Source: Methylopila sp. 73B
GTDB taxonomy: Bacteria; Pseudomonadota; Alphaproteobacteria; Rhizobiales; Methylopilaceae
DNA length: 64,000 bases
Direction of reading: 5' to 3'
Assembly (NCBI RefSeq): GCF_000526315.1
Contig: NZ_JAFV01000001.1
Span: 620,001 to 684,000 of the forward strand
Below are positions 1 to 9,259 of the stretch, in pieces. How positions within the stretch are numbered: the first letter of the stretch is position 1; every line of letters begins with the position of its first letter. A program made the translations under genes and the position numbers. Under the pieces are notes generated by a model. That model saw nothing but the letters and a program-made list of their open reading frames with translations, made no database searches and was not told the origin of the DNA.

Positions 1-3000
1 GCAACATGGTCGACCTTAAGGCTCTCGCCGAATGGCTTGAGATCAATGGCTTTTTTAGGTCTTCGACCGTCCGTGACTACGGTGAGTACGCCATCCGCGG
101 CGGCATCGTGGATCTGTTTCCCGCCGGCCACGCCGAGCCGATCCGGCTCGACTTCTTCGGCGACACGCTGGAGTCGATCCGGCCGTTCGATCCCGAGACG
201 CAGCGCTCCACCGGCCAGCTCCGCGCGCTCGACCTCGTGCCGATGTCCGAGGTGCAGCTCACCTCCGACACCATCCGGCGCTTCCGCCAGTCCTACGCCG
301 CGACCTTCGGGGCGCCGGGCCGCGACGACCAGCTCTACGCCGCGATCAGCGAGGGCCGGCGCTACGCCGGGCTCGAGCACTGGTCGCCTCTGTTCCACGA
401 CGGCATGGCGACGCTGTTCGACCATCTGGCCGACGCCCGCTTCGTGCTGGATCCTCTGGCCGAAGACGCAGCGGGCGAGCGTCTCGCGCTGATCGCGGAC
501 TATTACGACGCCCGCGTCACGCAGGCGAAGCAGGACAAGGGCGGCGGCGCCTACAAGCCGCTGAAGCCCGACGCGCTCTATCTCGCCCCCGCGGAGTGGC
601 GCGCGCGCCTCGACGAGATGGCGCCGCTGAAGCTGACGCCGTTCTCGCTGCCGGAGGGGCAGGGCGGGCGCGTGTTCGACGCCGGGGCCCGCGCCGGCCG
701 CAGCTTCGCCGCCGAGCGCGCTGACGAAAACGCCAACGTCTTCGACGCCGTCGCGGCCCACATCCGCGCGCTGAAGGAGGACGGCAAGCGGGTCGTCGTC
801 GCCGCCTGGAGCGAAGGCGCGCGCGACCGGCTCGGCACCGTGCTCGGCGACCACGGGCTGAAGGCGACCCGCAACGTCGCGAGCTGGCGCGACGCGATGG
901 CGCTGCCGAAGGACGCCGTGGCGCTCGGCGTGCTGGGGCTCGAGCAGGGCTTCGAGACCGACGAGGTCGTGGTCGTCGCCGAGCAGGACATTCTGGGCGA
1001 CCGGCTTGTGCGGGCGAAGGCCAAGCGCCGCCGCCCCCAGGACTATCTCACCGAAGCGGCCGGTCTCGCCGCGGGCGACCTCGTGGTGCACGTCGACCAC
1101 GGCATCGGCCGCTTCGCGGGGCTGAAGACCATCGAGGCCGCGGGCGCGCCGCACGACTGCGTCGAGCTGCATTACGCCAACAACGACAAGCTGTTCCTCC
1201 CCGTCGAGAACATCGAGCTGCTGACGCGCTACGGCTCCGAGGAGACCGAGGCCGTGCTCGACCGGCTCGGCGGCGCGGGATGGCAGTCGCGCAAGGCGCG
1301 CCTGAAGAACCGCATCCGGGAGATGGCGGGCGAGCTGATCAAGATCGCCGCGGCGCGCATGACCAAGGAGGCGCCGCGCGCGGTGCCGCCGGAGGGGCTC
1401 TACGACGAGTTCTGCGCGCGGTTCCCCTACGACGAGACCGAGGACCAGCAGGCCGCGATCGACGCGGTGCTGGACGATCTCGCCGCCGGCCGGCCGATGG
1501 ACCGGCTGATCTGCGGCGACGTCGGCTTCGGCAAGACCGAGGTCGCGCTGCGCGCCGCCTTCGTGGTGGCGATGACCGGGCGGCAGGTGGCGGTCATCGT
1601 GCCGACCACGCTGCTCGCCCGCCAGCACTTCAAGACCTTCGCCGAGCGCTTCCGCGGGCTGCCGCTGAAGGTGCGTCAGGCCTCGCGCTTTGTGTCCCAG
1701 AAGGAAACGACGGAGACCAAGAAGGGCCTCGCCTCCGGCGACGTCGACATCGTGGTCGGCACCCACGCGCTGCTGGGCAAGGGGATAGGGTTCAAGGACC
1801 TCGGGCTCGTGATCGTCGACGAGGAGCAGCACTTCGGCGTCGGTCACAAGGAGAAGATGAAGACGCTGAGGGCCGAGGTGCACGTGCTGACGCTCTCCGC
1901 CACGCCGATCCCGCGGACGCTGCAACTGGCGCTGACCGGCGTGCGCGAGCTCTCCATGATCGCGACGCCACCGGTCGACCGCCTCGCGGTGCGCAGCTTC
2001 GTGGCGCCGTTCGATCCGCTGATCGTGCGCGAGGCGCTGCTGCGGGAGCGCTACCGCGGCGGCCAGTCATTCTTCGTCTGCCCGCACATCGAAGACCTCG
2101 CCGCCGCCCGCAGCTTCCTCGAATCGCAGGTGCCCGAGGTGAAGTTCGTGGTGGCCAACGGCCAGATGGCGGCGGGCGACCTCGAGCAGGCGATGACCGA
2201 CTTCTATGAGGGCCGCTACGACGTGTTGCTCTCGACCGCGATCGTCGAATCCGGCCTCGACATCCCGAACGCCAACACGCTGGTGGTCTACCGCGCCGAC
2301 ATGTTCGGCCTCGCCGCGCTCTATCAGCTCCGCGGCCGCGTGGGCCGCGCTAAGACGCGCGCCTACGCGCTGTTCACAGTGCCCGCCAACAAGGCCCCGA
2401 CGGTGAACGCGGAACGCCGGCTCAAGGTGCTGCAGTCGCTGGAGGGCCTTGGGGCCGGCTTCCAGCTGGCGAGCCACGACCTCGACATCCGCGGGGCGGG
2501 CAACCTGCTGGGCGAGGAGCAGTCCGGCCACATCCGCGAGGTCGGCTACGAACTCTACCAGCAGATGCTGGAGGACGCGGTCGAGAGCCTGAAGGAGGGC
2601 GGGGCCGAGGTCGTCGCCGACCAGTGGTCGCCGCAGATCACGCTCGGCGCGCCGGTCATGATCCCCGAGGAGTTCGTCGGCGACCTCGCGATCCGCCTCT
2701 CGCTTTACCGGCGCCTCGCCGAGATCGACACCGACGAGGGGCTCGATTCCTTCGCGGCCGAACTGGTCGACCGCTTCGGCCCGCTGCCGAGCGAGGTGAA
2801 GCAACTTCTCGAGATCGCCGCCATCAAGGCGCTCTGCCGCCGCGCCAACGTGGAGAAGATCGACGCCGGGCCGAAGGGCGTGGTGCTGGCCTTCCGTGAG
2901 AATTCGTTCGCGAACCCGGACGGCCTTGTCCGCCACATTGCGATCGAAGAAGGCCCGAACGCCAAGGTCCGGCCGGACATGAAGATTGTGTTCAAGCGGG

Positions 3001-3092
3001 AGTGGCCGACGGTCGAGAAGCGCCTGAAGGGCGCCGCCAAGCTGCTGCGCGATTTGGTGAAAATTGCCGAGGCGGGGAAGAAGGCGGCGTAG
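1..3092 (+). CDS. mfd: Transcription-repair coupling factor Mfd (5' end outside window)
   Basis: Mfd is an ATP-driven DNA translocase that removes stalled RNA polymerase and recruits UvrA to lesions. About 1030 residues are visible against a usual length of about 1150, and the frame is open to the left edge, so the N-terminus is missing. The visible part starts in the UvrB-like module (VRGG/IVDLFP-like segment), followed by the RNA polymerase-interacting CarD-like domain near residues 350-410 (VVHVDHGIGRF). The Walker A motif GDVGFGKTE lies near residue 505 and the DEEQ box near 605. The helicase C-lobe and the C-terminal TRCF regulatory domain follow. Identification is secure. Confidence 0.97.
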   Translation, partial: NMVDLKALAEWLEINGFFRSSTVRDYGEYAIRGGIVDLFPAGHAEPIRLDFFGDTLESIRPFDPETQRSTGQLRALDLVPMSEVQLTSDTIRRFRQSYAATFGAPGRDDQLYAAISEGRRYAGLEHWSPLFHDGMATLFDHLADARFVLDPLAEDAAGERLALIADYYDARVTQAKQDKGGGAYKPLKPDALYLAPAEWRARLDEMAPLKLTPFSLPEGQGGRVFDAGARAGRSFAAERADENANVFDAVAAHIRALKEDGKRVVVAAWSEGARDRLGTVLGDHGLKATRNVASWRDAMALPKDAVALGVLGLEQGFETDEVVVVAEQDILGDRLVRAKAKRRRPQDYLTEAAGLAAGDLVVHVDHGIGRFAGLKTIEAAGAPHDCVELHYANNDKLFLPVENIELLTRYGSEETEAVLDRLGGAGWQSRKARLKNRIREMAGELIKIAAARMTKEAPRAVPPEGLYDEFCARFPYDETEDQQAAIDAVLDDLAAGRPMDRLICGDVGFGKTEVALRAAFVVAMTGRQVAVIVPTTLLARQHFKTFAERFRGLPLKVRQASRFVSQKETTETKKGLASGDVDIVVGTHALLGKGIGFKDLGLVIVDEEQHFGVGHKEKMKTLRAEVHVLTLSATPIPRTLQLALTGVRELSMIATPPVDRLAVRSFVAPFDPLIVREALLRERYRGGQSFFVCPHIEDLAAARSFLESQVPEVKFVVANGQMAAGDLEQAMTDFYEGRYDVLLSTAIVESGLDIPNANTLVVYRADMFGLAALYQLRGRVGRAKTRAYALFTVPANKAPTVNAERRLKVLQSLEGLGAGFQLASHDLDIRGAGNLLGEEQSGHIREVGYELYQQMLEDAVESLKEGGAEVVADQWSPQITLGAPVMIPEEFVGDLAIRLSLYRRLAEIDTDEGLDSFAAELVDRFGPLPSEVKQLLEIAAIKALCRRANVEKIDAGPKGVVLAFRENSFANPDGLVRHIAIEEGPNAKVRPDMKIVFKREWPTVEKRLKGAAKLLRDLVKIAEAGKKAA

Positions 3093-3126
3093 GCGGGGCC
3101 GCGTCTTAGAGCGACGCGACATCCCA

Positions 3127-3244
3127 GTGCGTGCTTCGAGACGCCTCGGCTTCGCCGAGGCTCCTCAGCATGAGGACAACTAAGTTTCCTCGCACCTCCT
3201 CATGCTGAGAAGCCTGTTGAAGAGAGGCGTCTCGAAGCACGCAC
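3127..3244. repeat. Nested palindromic intergenic element
   Basis: Outer arms at 3127-3146 and 3225-3244 are perfect 20-bp inverted repeats. Inner arms at 3164-3176 and 3197-3209 are perfect 13-bp inverted repeats. A small stem with arms CCTCGGC/GCCGAGG lies at 3144-3160. The same 17-bp palindrome recurs near 17404-17420, so this looks like a dispersed REP/BIME-type element downstream of mfd. It may also act as a transcription terminator. Confidence 0.7.
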
Positions 3245-3292
3245 TTGATCTGAGAGCCAGAGAGGGCTGAGGCTCAAACCCTCAAACCGCAA

Positions 3293-3853
3293 CTAGAACC
3301 AGCGCTCCTCCACCGTGATGGTGTCGCCCGGGCGCACGGGGTAGGTCAGCGGCACTTCGGCCTTGAACACCCGGTCGCCGTGGCGGCGGGTGAGCTCGAC
3401 CTTCTTTTTCTCGGCCCGCGGCGAGAAGCCGCTGGCGATCGCGACCGCGTTCTCAGCCGTCATTCCGACGACGTAGGGGTACTGCCCGGCGCTGTTGACC
3501 TCGCCGAGGATGTAGAACGGCCGGTAGCCCTCGATCTCGACGGAGACGCTGGGGTCACGCAGGAATCCGCTCTTGAGCTTGGCTTCGAGCCCGGTGCGGA
3601 CCTGGTCGGGCGTCTTGTTCACCACCGCGTAGCGGCCGACCAGCGGCATAGCGATCTGGCCGTCGGCCTCCACCGTGTAGCTGTTCGAGAGGTTGGGCTG
3701 GCCGAAGACGCTGACGCGCAACCGGTCGCCGGTGGCGAGCACGTAGGGTTCGTCGAAGGCCGCTGCGAGCGGCGGGGGCACCGCCCGCGGGCTGGAGCAG
3801 GCTCCGAGCAGCGCGGCGGCGAACGACAGGGTGAGCGTGAGGCGGGTCGACAT
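3293..3853 (-). CDS. Polysaccharide export lipoprotein (Wza/GumB-like)
   Basis: This 186-residue outer-membrane exopolysaccharide export protein begins with a lipoprotein signal (hydrophobic stretch, then LLGAC lipobox near residue 19). A polysaccharide export domain follows (YVLATGDRLRVSVFG, near residues 37-115), then one SLBB-like segment (FYILGEVNSAGQYPY). It is short for the family, comparable to GumB-type proteins with one SLBB domain. It is divergently transcribed from the GumC-like gene at 4020, as expected for an envelope-spanning export pair. The substrate polymer cannot be told from the sequence. Confidence 0.9.
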   Translation of the reverse strand: MSTRLTLTLSFAAALLGACSSPRAVPPPLAAAFDEPYVLATGDRLRVSVFGQPNLSNSYTVEADGQIAMPLVGRYAVVNKTPDQVRTGLEAKLKSGFLRDPSVSVEIEGYRPFYILGEVNSAGQYPYVVGMTAENAVAIASGFSPRAEKKKVELTRRHGDRVFKAEVPLTYPVRPGDTITVEERWF

Positions 3854-4019
3854 CGGCTAAGCGAGCCTCGCGTTGAAGGTTTACGCTTCGTTACGCCCAG
3901 TAGGGTTAACAATCGGTTGTCTTCCGGTGAACATGCCCGCGGCGAGTTAACCATGCGGCAACCATAACGATGGCTTTCTGACTGCAACAAACGCCTTCGA
4001 TCAGGAATCGGGAACGGAC
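3854..4019. promoter_or_regulatory. Divergent promoter region of the exopolysaccharide pair
   Basis: This 166-bp, AT-richer gap separates the export lipoprotein gene from the GumC-like gene. It contains an inverted pair GGTTAAC (3904-3910) and GTTAACC (3946-3952), 35 bp apart, which could bind a dimeric regulator. Promoter elements were not identified with confidence. Confidence 0.35.
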
Positions 4020-6185
4020 ATGTCCAACCGAACGAGCACCGCGGCGGAGGACGATCGCCCCGTTGGGGGAGAGATCGATCTGCGCGCGCTTGGCCGTGGG
4101 CTGTGGCGCCGCAGGTTCTGGATCCTCGGGCCCGCGCTCGTCGTCGCCGTGCTCGCCTTCCTGTTCGTTGAGCTCACCAGCCCCTACTACCGGGCGACCG
4201 CGCTGGTTCTGATCGAGAACCGCGACCAGCTCGCGCCCGGCGGCGGCGGGCAGGCGCCCCAGCTGCCCGACGAGCAGGCGGTCGCCACCCAGGTCCAGCT
4301 GATCCAGTCGCGCGATCTCGTGCGCCAGGTCGCGGCCAAGCTCGATCTCGGCCGGGACAAGGAGTTTTCCGCCGGCGACGGTTCGTTCCTGCAGAAGCTC
4401 GTCGGGCTGGTCGGTCTGGGCGACGTGGACGGCGATCAGCCGGTGCGCGAGCAGGTGGTCGACAAGGTCGCCAAGAACCTGTCCGTCTACCCGGTGTCCG
4501 GCGCCCGCGTGATCGGGATCGAGTTCGTCTCCACCAACCCGGACCGGGCCGCCAACGTCGCGAACGGCTTCGTGGACGCCTATTTCGACATCCAGCGCGG
4601 CGCGAAGCGCGACCAGAACCGCCAGGCCGTCCAGTATCTCTCCGAAGAGATCGAGCGGATGCGCGACCGCGTCAGCGAGGCCGAGGGCAAGGTCGAGGCG
4701 TTCCGCGCCAAGGCCGGACTGCTCGTCGGCGGCGGCGGCACGACCGTCACCGCCCAGCAGCTCGGCGAGATCAACACCCAGCTCGGTTCGGCGCGCACCC
4801 AGCAGGGCGAGGCCCGCGCGAAGGCCGACCTCATCCGCGACCTCCTGCGCCAGGGCCGGCCGGCGGAAGCGCTCGACATCGCGAACTCGGACGTCGTCCG
4901 CTCGCTGGTGCAGCAGCGCTCCCAGCTCGCCGCGCAGATCGCGAGCGAGGGCCGCACGCTGCTCTCGCAGCACCCGCGGATGCGCGAACTCGCGGCGCAG
5001 CTCACCGGCCTCGACGTCTCGATCCGCACCGAGGCGGAGAAGCTTGCCCGCGCCTTCGAGAACGAAGCCAAGTCCGCCGGCGCCCGCGTGGCGGCTCTCG
5101 AAGGCAGGCTCGAAGACCAGAAGTCGGTCGCGGCCACCGCGAACGACCAGGACGTCCAGCTTCGGGCGCTCGATCGCGAGGCGCGGACCCAGCGCGACCT
5201 GCTGGAGCAGATGCTGACCCGCTACCGCGAGACCTCGGCGCGCGACAACCCCGACGCGCTGCTGGCCGACGCCCGCATCATCACGAAGGCCGCGGCGCCA
5301 AGCGAGGCCTACTTCCCCAAGAAGATTCCGACCATCGTGCTCGCGACCCTCGGCGCCTTCGTGCTGGCGCTGTTCGCGGCCGCGACCGCCGAGGTGTTCA
5401 GCGCGGCCGGCCGCCGCCCGGAAGACGAGGACGCCGCGCCGCCGCCGCCCGCGGTGGGCGAGACGCCCGTGTTCGGCCGGCTTCAGGGCGCGGCCTACCA
5501 GACGCCGACGGAGACGGCCGCCGCGCCGGCGGCGGCCCCGCCCCCGCCGGGCCTTACGCCCTCGCGGGCGGAATCGATCGAGGTCGCGGACGCGGCCCTC
5601 GTGTCGGCGCTCGCCCGGCAGCTCGCGGCCATGCCGACGTCCAGCGGCGCGCTGCGGATCCTCGCGACCGGCGCGCGCGCCGACGTGTCCGTCGACGACG
5701 TCGCGACCAATCTCGCGCGCATCCTGTCCGAATCCGGCCGCCGCGTCGTCGCCGTCGACGCCGGGGGCGGCGCGCCGCGCCTCGGCGACGAGGCCACAGG
5801 GCCGGGCCTGGCCGAACTGCTTGAAGGCTCGGTGACCTTCGCCCAGGCGATCCATCGCGACCGCGGCTCGCGGGTGCACGTGGTGCCGCGGGGCGGGACG
5901 GCCTACGCGTCGCTCGACGCGGCCGCCCAGGGGCGCCTCGGCGTGGTGCTCGAAGCGCTCGCGCTCACTTACGATTTCGTCCTGCTGTCGACGCCTGGTG
6001 GAGTCGGCGCCGCCGACGCCTTCACGCCGCATTGCGAGGCTGCGATCCTGGTCTCCAACACCGGCGCCGGCGACGTCGCGACGGTCGACGCTCACGACCG
6101 GCTGAAGGCGACGGGCATCGAGGACGTCGTGGTTCTCCTCAAGCGCGACATCGGCCCCGACGACGGGTCGCGCCTCGCCGCCTGA
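4020..6185 (+). CDS. GumC/Wzz-family exopolysaccharide chain-length protein with degenerate kinase domain
   Basis: This 721-residue inner-membrane polysaccharide co-polymerase has a first membrane helix near residues 35-55 after a basic segment, then a Wzz domain and a long coiled periplasmic region (about 200-400). A GNVR-like region and second membrane helix lie near 440-455. The cytoplasmic C-terminal part (from about 530) has the fold pattern of a bacterial tyrosine kinase or ParA ATPase (RILATGARADVSVDDVATN, then VVAVDAGGG). The expected GxGKS/T P-loop lysine is absent, and the protein ends without a tyrosine cluster. It probably controls chain length but is unlikely to be an active kinase. 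Confidence 0.88.
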   Translation: MSNRTSTAAEDDRPVGGEIDLRALGRGLWRRRFWILGPALVVAVLAFLFVELTSPYYRATALVLIENRDQLAPGGGGQAPQLPDEQAVATQVQLIQSRDLVRQVAAKLDLGRDKEFSAGDGSFLQKLVGLVGLGDVDGDQPVREQVVDKVAKNLSVYPVSGARVIGIEFVSTNPDRAANVANGFVDAYFDIQRGAKRDQNRQAVQYLSEEIERMRDRVSEAEGKVEAFRAKAGLLVGGGGTTVTAQQLGEINTQLGSARTQQGEARAKADLIRDLLRQGRPAEALDIANSDVVRSLVQQRSQLAAQIASEGRTLLSQHPRMRELAAQLTGLDVSIRTEAEKLARAFENEAKSAGARVAALEGRLEDQKSVAATANDQDVQLRALDREARTQRDLLEQMLTRYRETSARDNPDALLADARIITKAAAPSEAYFPKKIPTIVLATLGAFVLALFAAATAEVFSAAGRRPEDEDAAPPPPAVGETPVFGRLQGAAYQTPTETAAAPAAAPPPPGLTPSRAESIEVADAALVSALARQLAAMPTSSGALRILATGARADVSVDDVATNLARILSESGRRVVAVDAGGGAPRLGDEATGPGLAELLEGSVTFAQAIHRDRGSRVHVVPRGGTAYASLDAAAQGRLGVVLEALALTYDFVLLSTPGGVGAADAFTPHCEAAILVSNTGAGDVATVDAHDRLKATGIEDVVVLLKRDIGPDDGSRLAA

Positions 6186-6239
6186 GCGCGCTGCGGGCCA
6201 CCGGCAGCTGTCGCCCTTCGAACCCGAGGCCGGCCGGGA

Positions 6240-6504
6240 CACGGCCTGAGCGAGATCGCCGGCGCGATCGCGGTCGCGGTCGAGCAACAGAACGCGACGA
6301 CCCGCGAAATCGTCGTCGCGATTTCCGAAGCTTCGCGCGGTGCGAACGACGTATCGTCCGGGGTGGGCGACGTCGCGCGGGCGGCGGACGAGGCGGGGCG
6401 CAGGCGCCTCCCAGCTCCTCTTGGCGTCCGGCGAGCTCGCCCACCAGGCGGAGACCTTGCGGTCCGAGGTCCACAGCGTCCTTGCGACGGTCAGGGCGGC
6501 CTGA
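6240..6504 (+). pseudogene. Frameshifted C-terminal remnant of a methyl-accepting chemotaxis receptor
   Basis: From about 6240 one frame reads SEIAGAIAVAVEQQNATTRE and continues through SRGANDVSSGVGDVARAADEAG, typical of the C-terminal signalling and adaptation part of a chemoreceptor. At about 6394-6397, in a run of four G, the family-like reading moves to another frame: AGASQLLLASGELAHQAE, then SEVHSVLATVRAA and a stop at 6502-6504. One extra base explains the shift. No start, membrane helix or ligand domain is present, because the GumC-like gene ends only 55 bp upstream. It is best read as a decayed tail. Confidence 0.7.
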
Positions 6505-6528
6505 CGTCCGCGAAAGGGCCCGGCGCGT

Positions 6529-7767
6529 TCAGTCGACGGGCTCCTTGGCCTCGGAGGTCTCCGTCGCGGCCACGGGCTTCGCCCGGAGTTTGCGGAGCCT
6601 CTCGACCAGACCGTAGGCGGTCGGATTCGCCTTGATGCGCGCCTTGGCGGCGGTCTTTGCCGCCGCCGCCGCCGCGACCGCGCGTCCCAGAGCGCTGACG
6701 CCGAAGATCGAATCGAACAGAGGTTCGCTGTCGGGGCAGTACATCTGCTTGTAGGCCGCCGCGCCGACGCCGAGGTCGAACCGGGTCATGCCGCGGGTGA
6801 TCGCGTCTTCGACCATGAAGTTCAGCAGCAGCTCGCCGGGGCTGTAGCGGGCGGGATCGCCGCTCGTGATCGAGTTGAACATGCCGCACATCCGGTCGGC
6901 GTCGCAGATCACCGCGAAAGTGGCGATGACCTGTTCGTCGAGGTCGAAGCCGTAGAGGTCGACGGTGCGCCCGGCGCCGTCCAGGCCGGCGGCTGCCCGA
7001 ATGAACCGGTCGACGCCCGGCACGGCGAAGGGATTGTCGACGCCGCGGGCGCCGAGGCGCTGGGCCTTCTGGCGGAAGTAGGCCTCGAGCACGCGTTCGC
7101 GGTCGTCGGCGCTTTCGGCGCGGTAGAGCCGCACCACGCCCTGCTCTTCGAACCGGCGCATCTTGCGACGCTGCGCGGAGCGCGTCTTGGCGGAGACGAA
7201 GCGCTTGAGGTGCAACTCGAGGCTTTCGGCCAGAGGGCCGCTGTAGCCTTCGTCCGGCGCCGCCTGGCGGGGCAGCGCCGCGAAGGGGTTTGGAAAGCCG
7301 TTCCACGCCATCGGCTGGTTGCGCAGGACGAACAGGTCCACGGCGCCGGCTCGCGCGGTCTCGCGGATCAGACGCGCGACCTCGCCGGCGTCGAAGGCGG
7401 CGAGCCGGTCGCGGCGGACGACGGGCATGTTGTAGTTGACGTGCGTGCCGCCGAGGAACGCAGCGGTCGTGACCCCGAACGACCGGCGCAGGCCGAAGGG
7501 CAGCAGGGCGACCGCCGCCCCGTCCCCGTCGCGCGCGACCGCGATCAGCGGCGCCGTCCGCTCATGCTCCGCGGCGTGATCGCTCCACGCTCGGAGGAAC
7601 GCGGGGGTCTGGTAGGGCGTGGCGAGGGAGCGGCCAAGCAGATCGGTCCAGAGCGGCTCGACGGCCGCGACGTCGCGGTGGATCTCGATCGACGCGAAAG
7701 CAGCGCCGGCGGCAGCGCCCGCGCTGCGAAACAGTGGGCGTCCCTCAATCATGTCGACGCTGGTCAT
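6529..7767 (-). CDS. FemAB/CelD-like GNAT acyltransferase
   Basis: This 412-residue protein (ATG at 7767; a GTG 13 codons upstream is possible) resembles the acetyltransferase-6 / cellulose biosynthesis CelD-like group, found widely in polysaccharide clusters. The central acyl-CoA N-acyltransferase part includes RFVSAKTRSAQRRKMRR and a C-terminal lobe with FDLGVGAAAYKQMYCPDSEP. Its neighbours, exopolysaccharide export genes on one side and a polysaccharide deacetylase farther on, fit a role in acylating a surface polymer or precursor. The actual acyl donor and acceptor are unknown. Confidence 0.8.
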   Translation of the reverse strand: MTSVDMIEGRPLFRSAGAAAGAAFASIEIHRDVAAVEPLWTDLLGRSLATPYQTPAFLRAWSDHAAEHERTAPLIAVARDGDGAAVALLPFGLRRSFGVTTAAFLGGTHVNYNMPVVRRDRLAAFDAGEVARLIRETARAGAVDLFVLRNQPMAWNGFPNPFAALPRQAAPDEGYSGPLAESLELHLKRFVSAKTRSAQRRKMRRFEEQGVVRLYRAESADDRERVLEAYFRQKAQRLGARGVDNPFAVPGVDRFIRAAAGLDGAGRTVDLYGFDLDEQVIATFAVICDADRMCGMFNSITSGDPARYSPGELLLNFMVEDAITRGMTRFDLGVGAAAYKQMYCPDSEPLFDSIFGVSALGRAVAAAAAAKTAAKARIKANPTAYGLVERLRKLRAKPVAATETSEAKEPVD

Positions 7768-7842
7768 GCTGGGGTCCGATCCAGTTTCTCGCTCCGACGA
7801 ACGCACGTCGAAGTTAAGGCCGCGCTAGCGCGCCGCGGTCCA

Positions 7843-9255
7843 TCACTTGCTCACGCGGAGATTGGACAGCGTGTCCCCGATGGTCTTGAAGGCGTTGGCG
7901 AGAGAGGTCGAGTTGCCGGCGTCGAAGTAGTACGAGGTGCTGGTGGCGCAGTTTTGCATCAAGGTCTTGGTGGCGCTGGCAGGATTATTGAAGGCGACGG
8001 TGAAGACCGTTATTCCGGCAGCTTTCATTTTACCGCAGACCGCCGTGAGGCGCGCGTCAAGCTTGGGCTCGCCGGCGGATGCGGACGTGACGCCAAGGCG
8101 CCCCTCGCTTGGATAGCCGTAGGCCGTGTAGAGTCCGTCGTAGAGCGTGTTATCGCCGTCGGTCATAATGACGGCGGCCTTCGTCATTCGCTTCGTTCCG
8201 TAATCGAGCGGCAGGCTATAGGTCGCCATGTCTCCCGCCCAAGTACCCCGCCAGCTCGGCGACAGCATCCGCCAGCCCCAGACCGCGCCCATATTGATGT
8301 GTGTCGCGCCCACCGCGGTCATCTTGCTGATGCCGCTTTTTATGGTCGTCTTTACGGGGGTCATCGGGGTGATTTCTGAAGGACAGTTGATGTTAGGGCC
8401 CTTCGAAGAGTTGATGGTATAAGATTTGGTGGTCACCCATTGGCCGTTTTTCCAGTTGCTGCTGGTCGTGATCCAGTTATTGAGGTGAGGATCTGCGTCA
8501 TCGTCTGGCGAGTAATAAGGTGCGAAGCGGGTGGCGGCAGTCTTCGGCGCATCGTCGGTCTGGTCATATCCGTTCGAGCGCTCTTCCACGCAGCCCCCCC
8601 AGGATGTCGTCCCCCAGTCGAGAGCGGCCACGGCGCCGGTCTTGAGCCAACTGGTATTCGACGTCCCGATATTTACGGTCTGGGAGAAGGGCACTAGCCC
8701 AACATATATATTGTTGGTCGTTGATTTCCCCGCGAATATGGAGTCCACAAGGTCATTTGCCGCCGACTTCAACGACGCTATGCTTCCGGACATCGAGCCC
8801 GTGTTGTCGAGCACGAGGGCGAGTTCGATTCCGGTCACCGCACGGGTGATCTCCGTGTAGGCGGTGACGTTCATCGTCTTCGTACCGAACAGCTGCATGA
8901 AGGTCGTCGGCAGCGACGCGGTCGCCGTCAGCGTGACGAGCGATTTGTCGGACGACACGGTCGTCTTGACGGAGGTCACCGTCGCGTTGTCGTAGCCGGC
9001 CGCGAAGTTGCTCTGGACAAATTTCAGCGCGTCGCCGTCGTAGTCCGACGTGCTGACGCGGGCGCCGACCGCAAGGCCGGCGGCGTCGAGGGCGTTGACG
9101 AGCCGCGCCCGCGCGACCACGCCACGGCCGGCGTCGAGCGAAAGCCCCATGGCGCCGAGCATGGCGAAGGCGGAGAGCCCGATGAGCGGCATCGCCGCGC
9201 CGTCTTCAGAACGGCGGAAGCGAGTGAGGAACGACAGGCGAGGGGGATTTGACAT
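7843..9255 (-). CDS. TadG-like pilus assembly protein with von Willebrand A domain
   Basis: The protein is about 470 residues from the ATG at 9255; an upstream ATG would add 11. The N-terminus is typical of Tad pseudopilin-like proteins: basic FRRSEDGAAMPLIGLSAF followed by one membrane helix. A vWA domain starts near residue 145 with the metal-site motif DNTGSMSGS and a later MTDGDN motif. TadG proteins sit in the envelope of Tad (Flp) pilus systems and may act in adhesion or anchoring. It is the last gene of a three-gene operon, 4 bp after the preceding stop. Confidence 0.87.
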   Translation of the reverse strand: MSNPPRLSFLTRFRRSEDGAAMPLIGLSAFAMLGAMGLSLDAGRGVVARARLVNALDAAGLAVGARVSTSDYDGDALKFVQSNFAAGYDNATVTSVKTTVSSDKSLVTLTATASLPTTFMQLFGTKTMNVTAYTEITRAVTGIELALVLDNTGSMSGSIASLKSAANDLVDSIFAGKSTTNNIYVGLVPFSQTVNIGTSNTSWLKTGAVAALDWGTTSWGGCVEERSNGYDQTDDAPKTAATRFAPYYSPDDDADPHLNNWITTSSNWKNGQWVTTKSYTINSSKGPNINCPSEITPMTPVKTTIKSGISKMTAVGATHINMGAVWGWRMLSPSWRGTWAGDMATYSLPLDYGTKRMTKAAVIMTDGDNTLYDGLYTAYGYPSEGRLGVTSASAGEPKLDARLTAVCGKMKAAGITVFTVAFNNPASATKTLMQNCATSTSYYFDAGNSTSLANAFKTIGDTLSNLRVSK

Positions 9256-9259
9256 GGCG

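Noticed and set aside
3906-6287. Long antisense frame opposite the GumC-like gene
   Set aside because: Typical GC-rich shadow; the plus strand has clear family motifs, the antisense is Arg/Gly/Asp-rich without domains.
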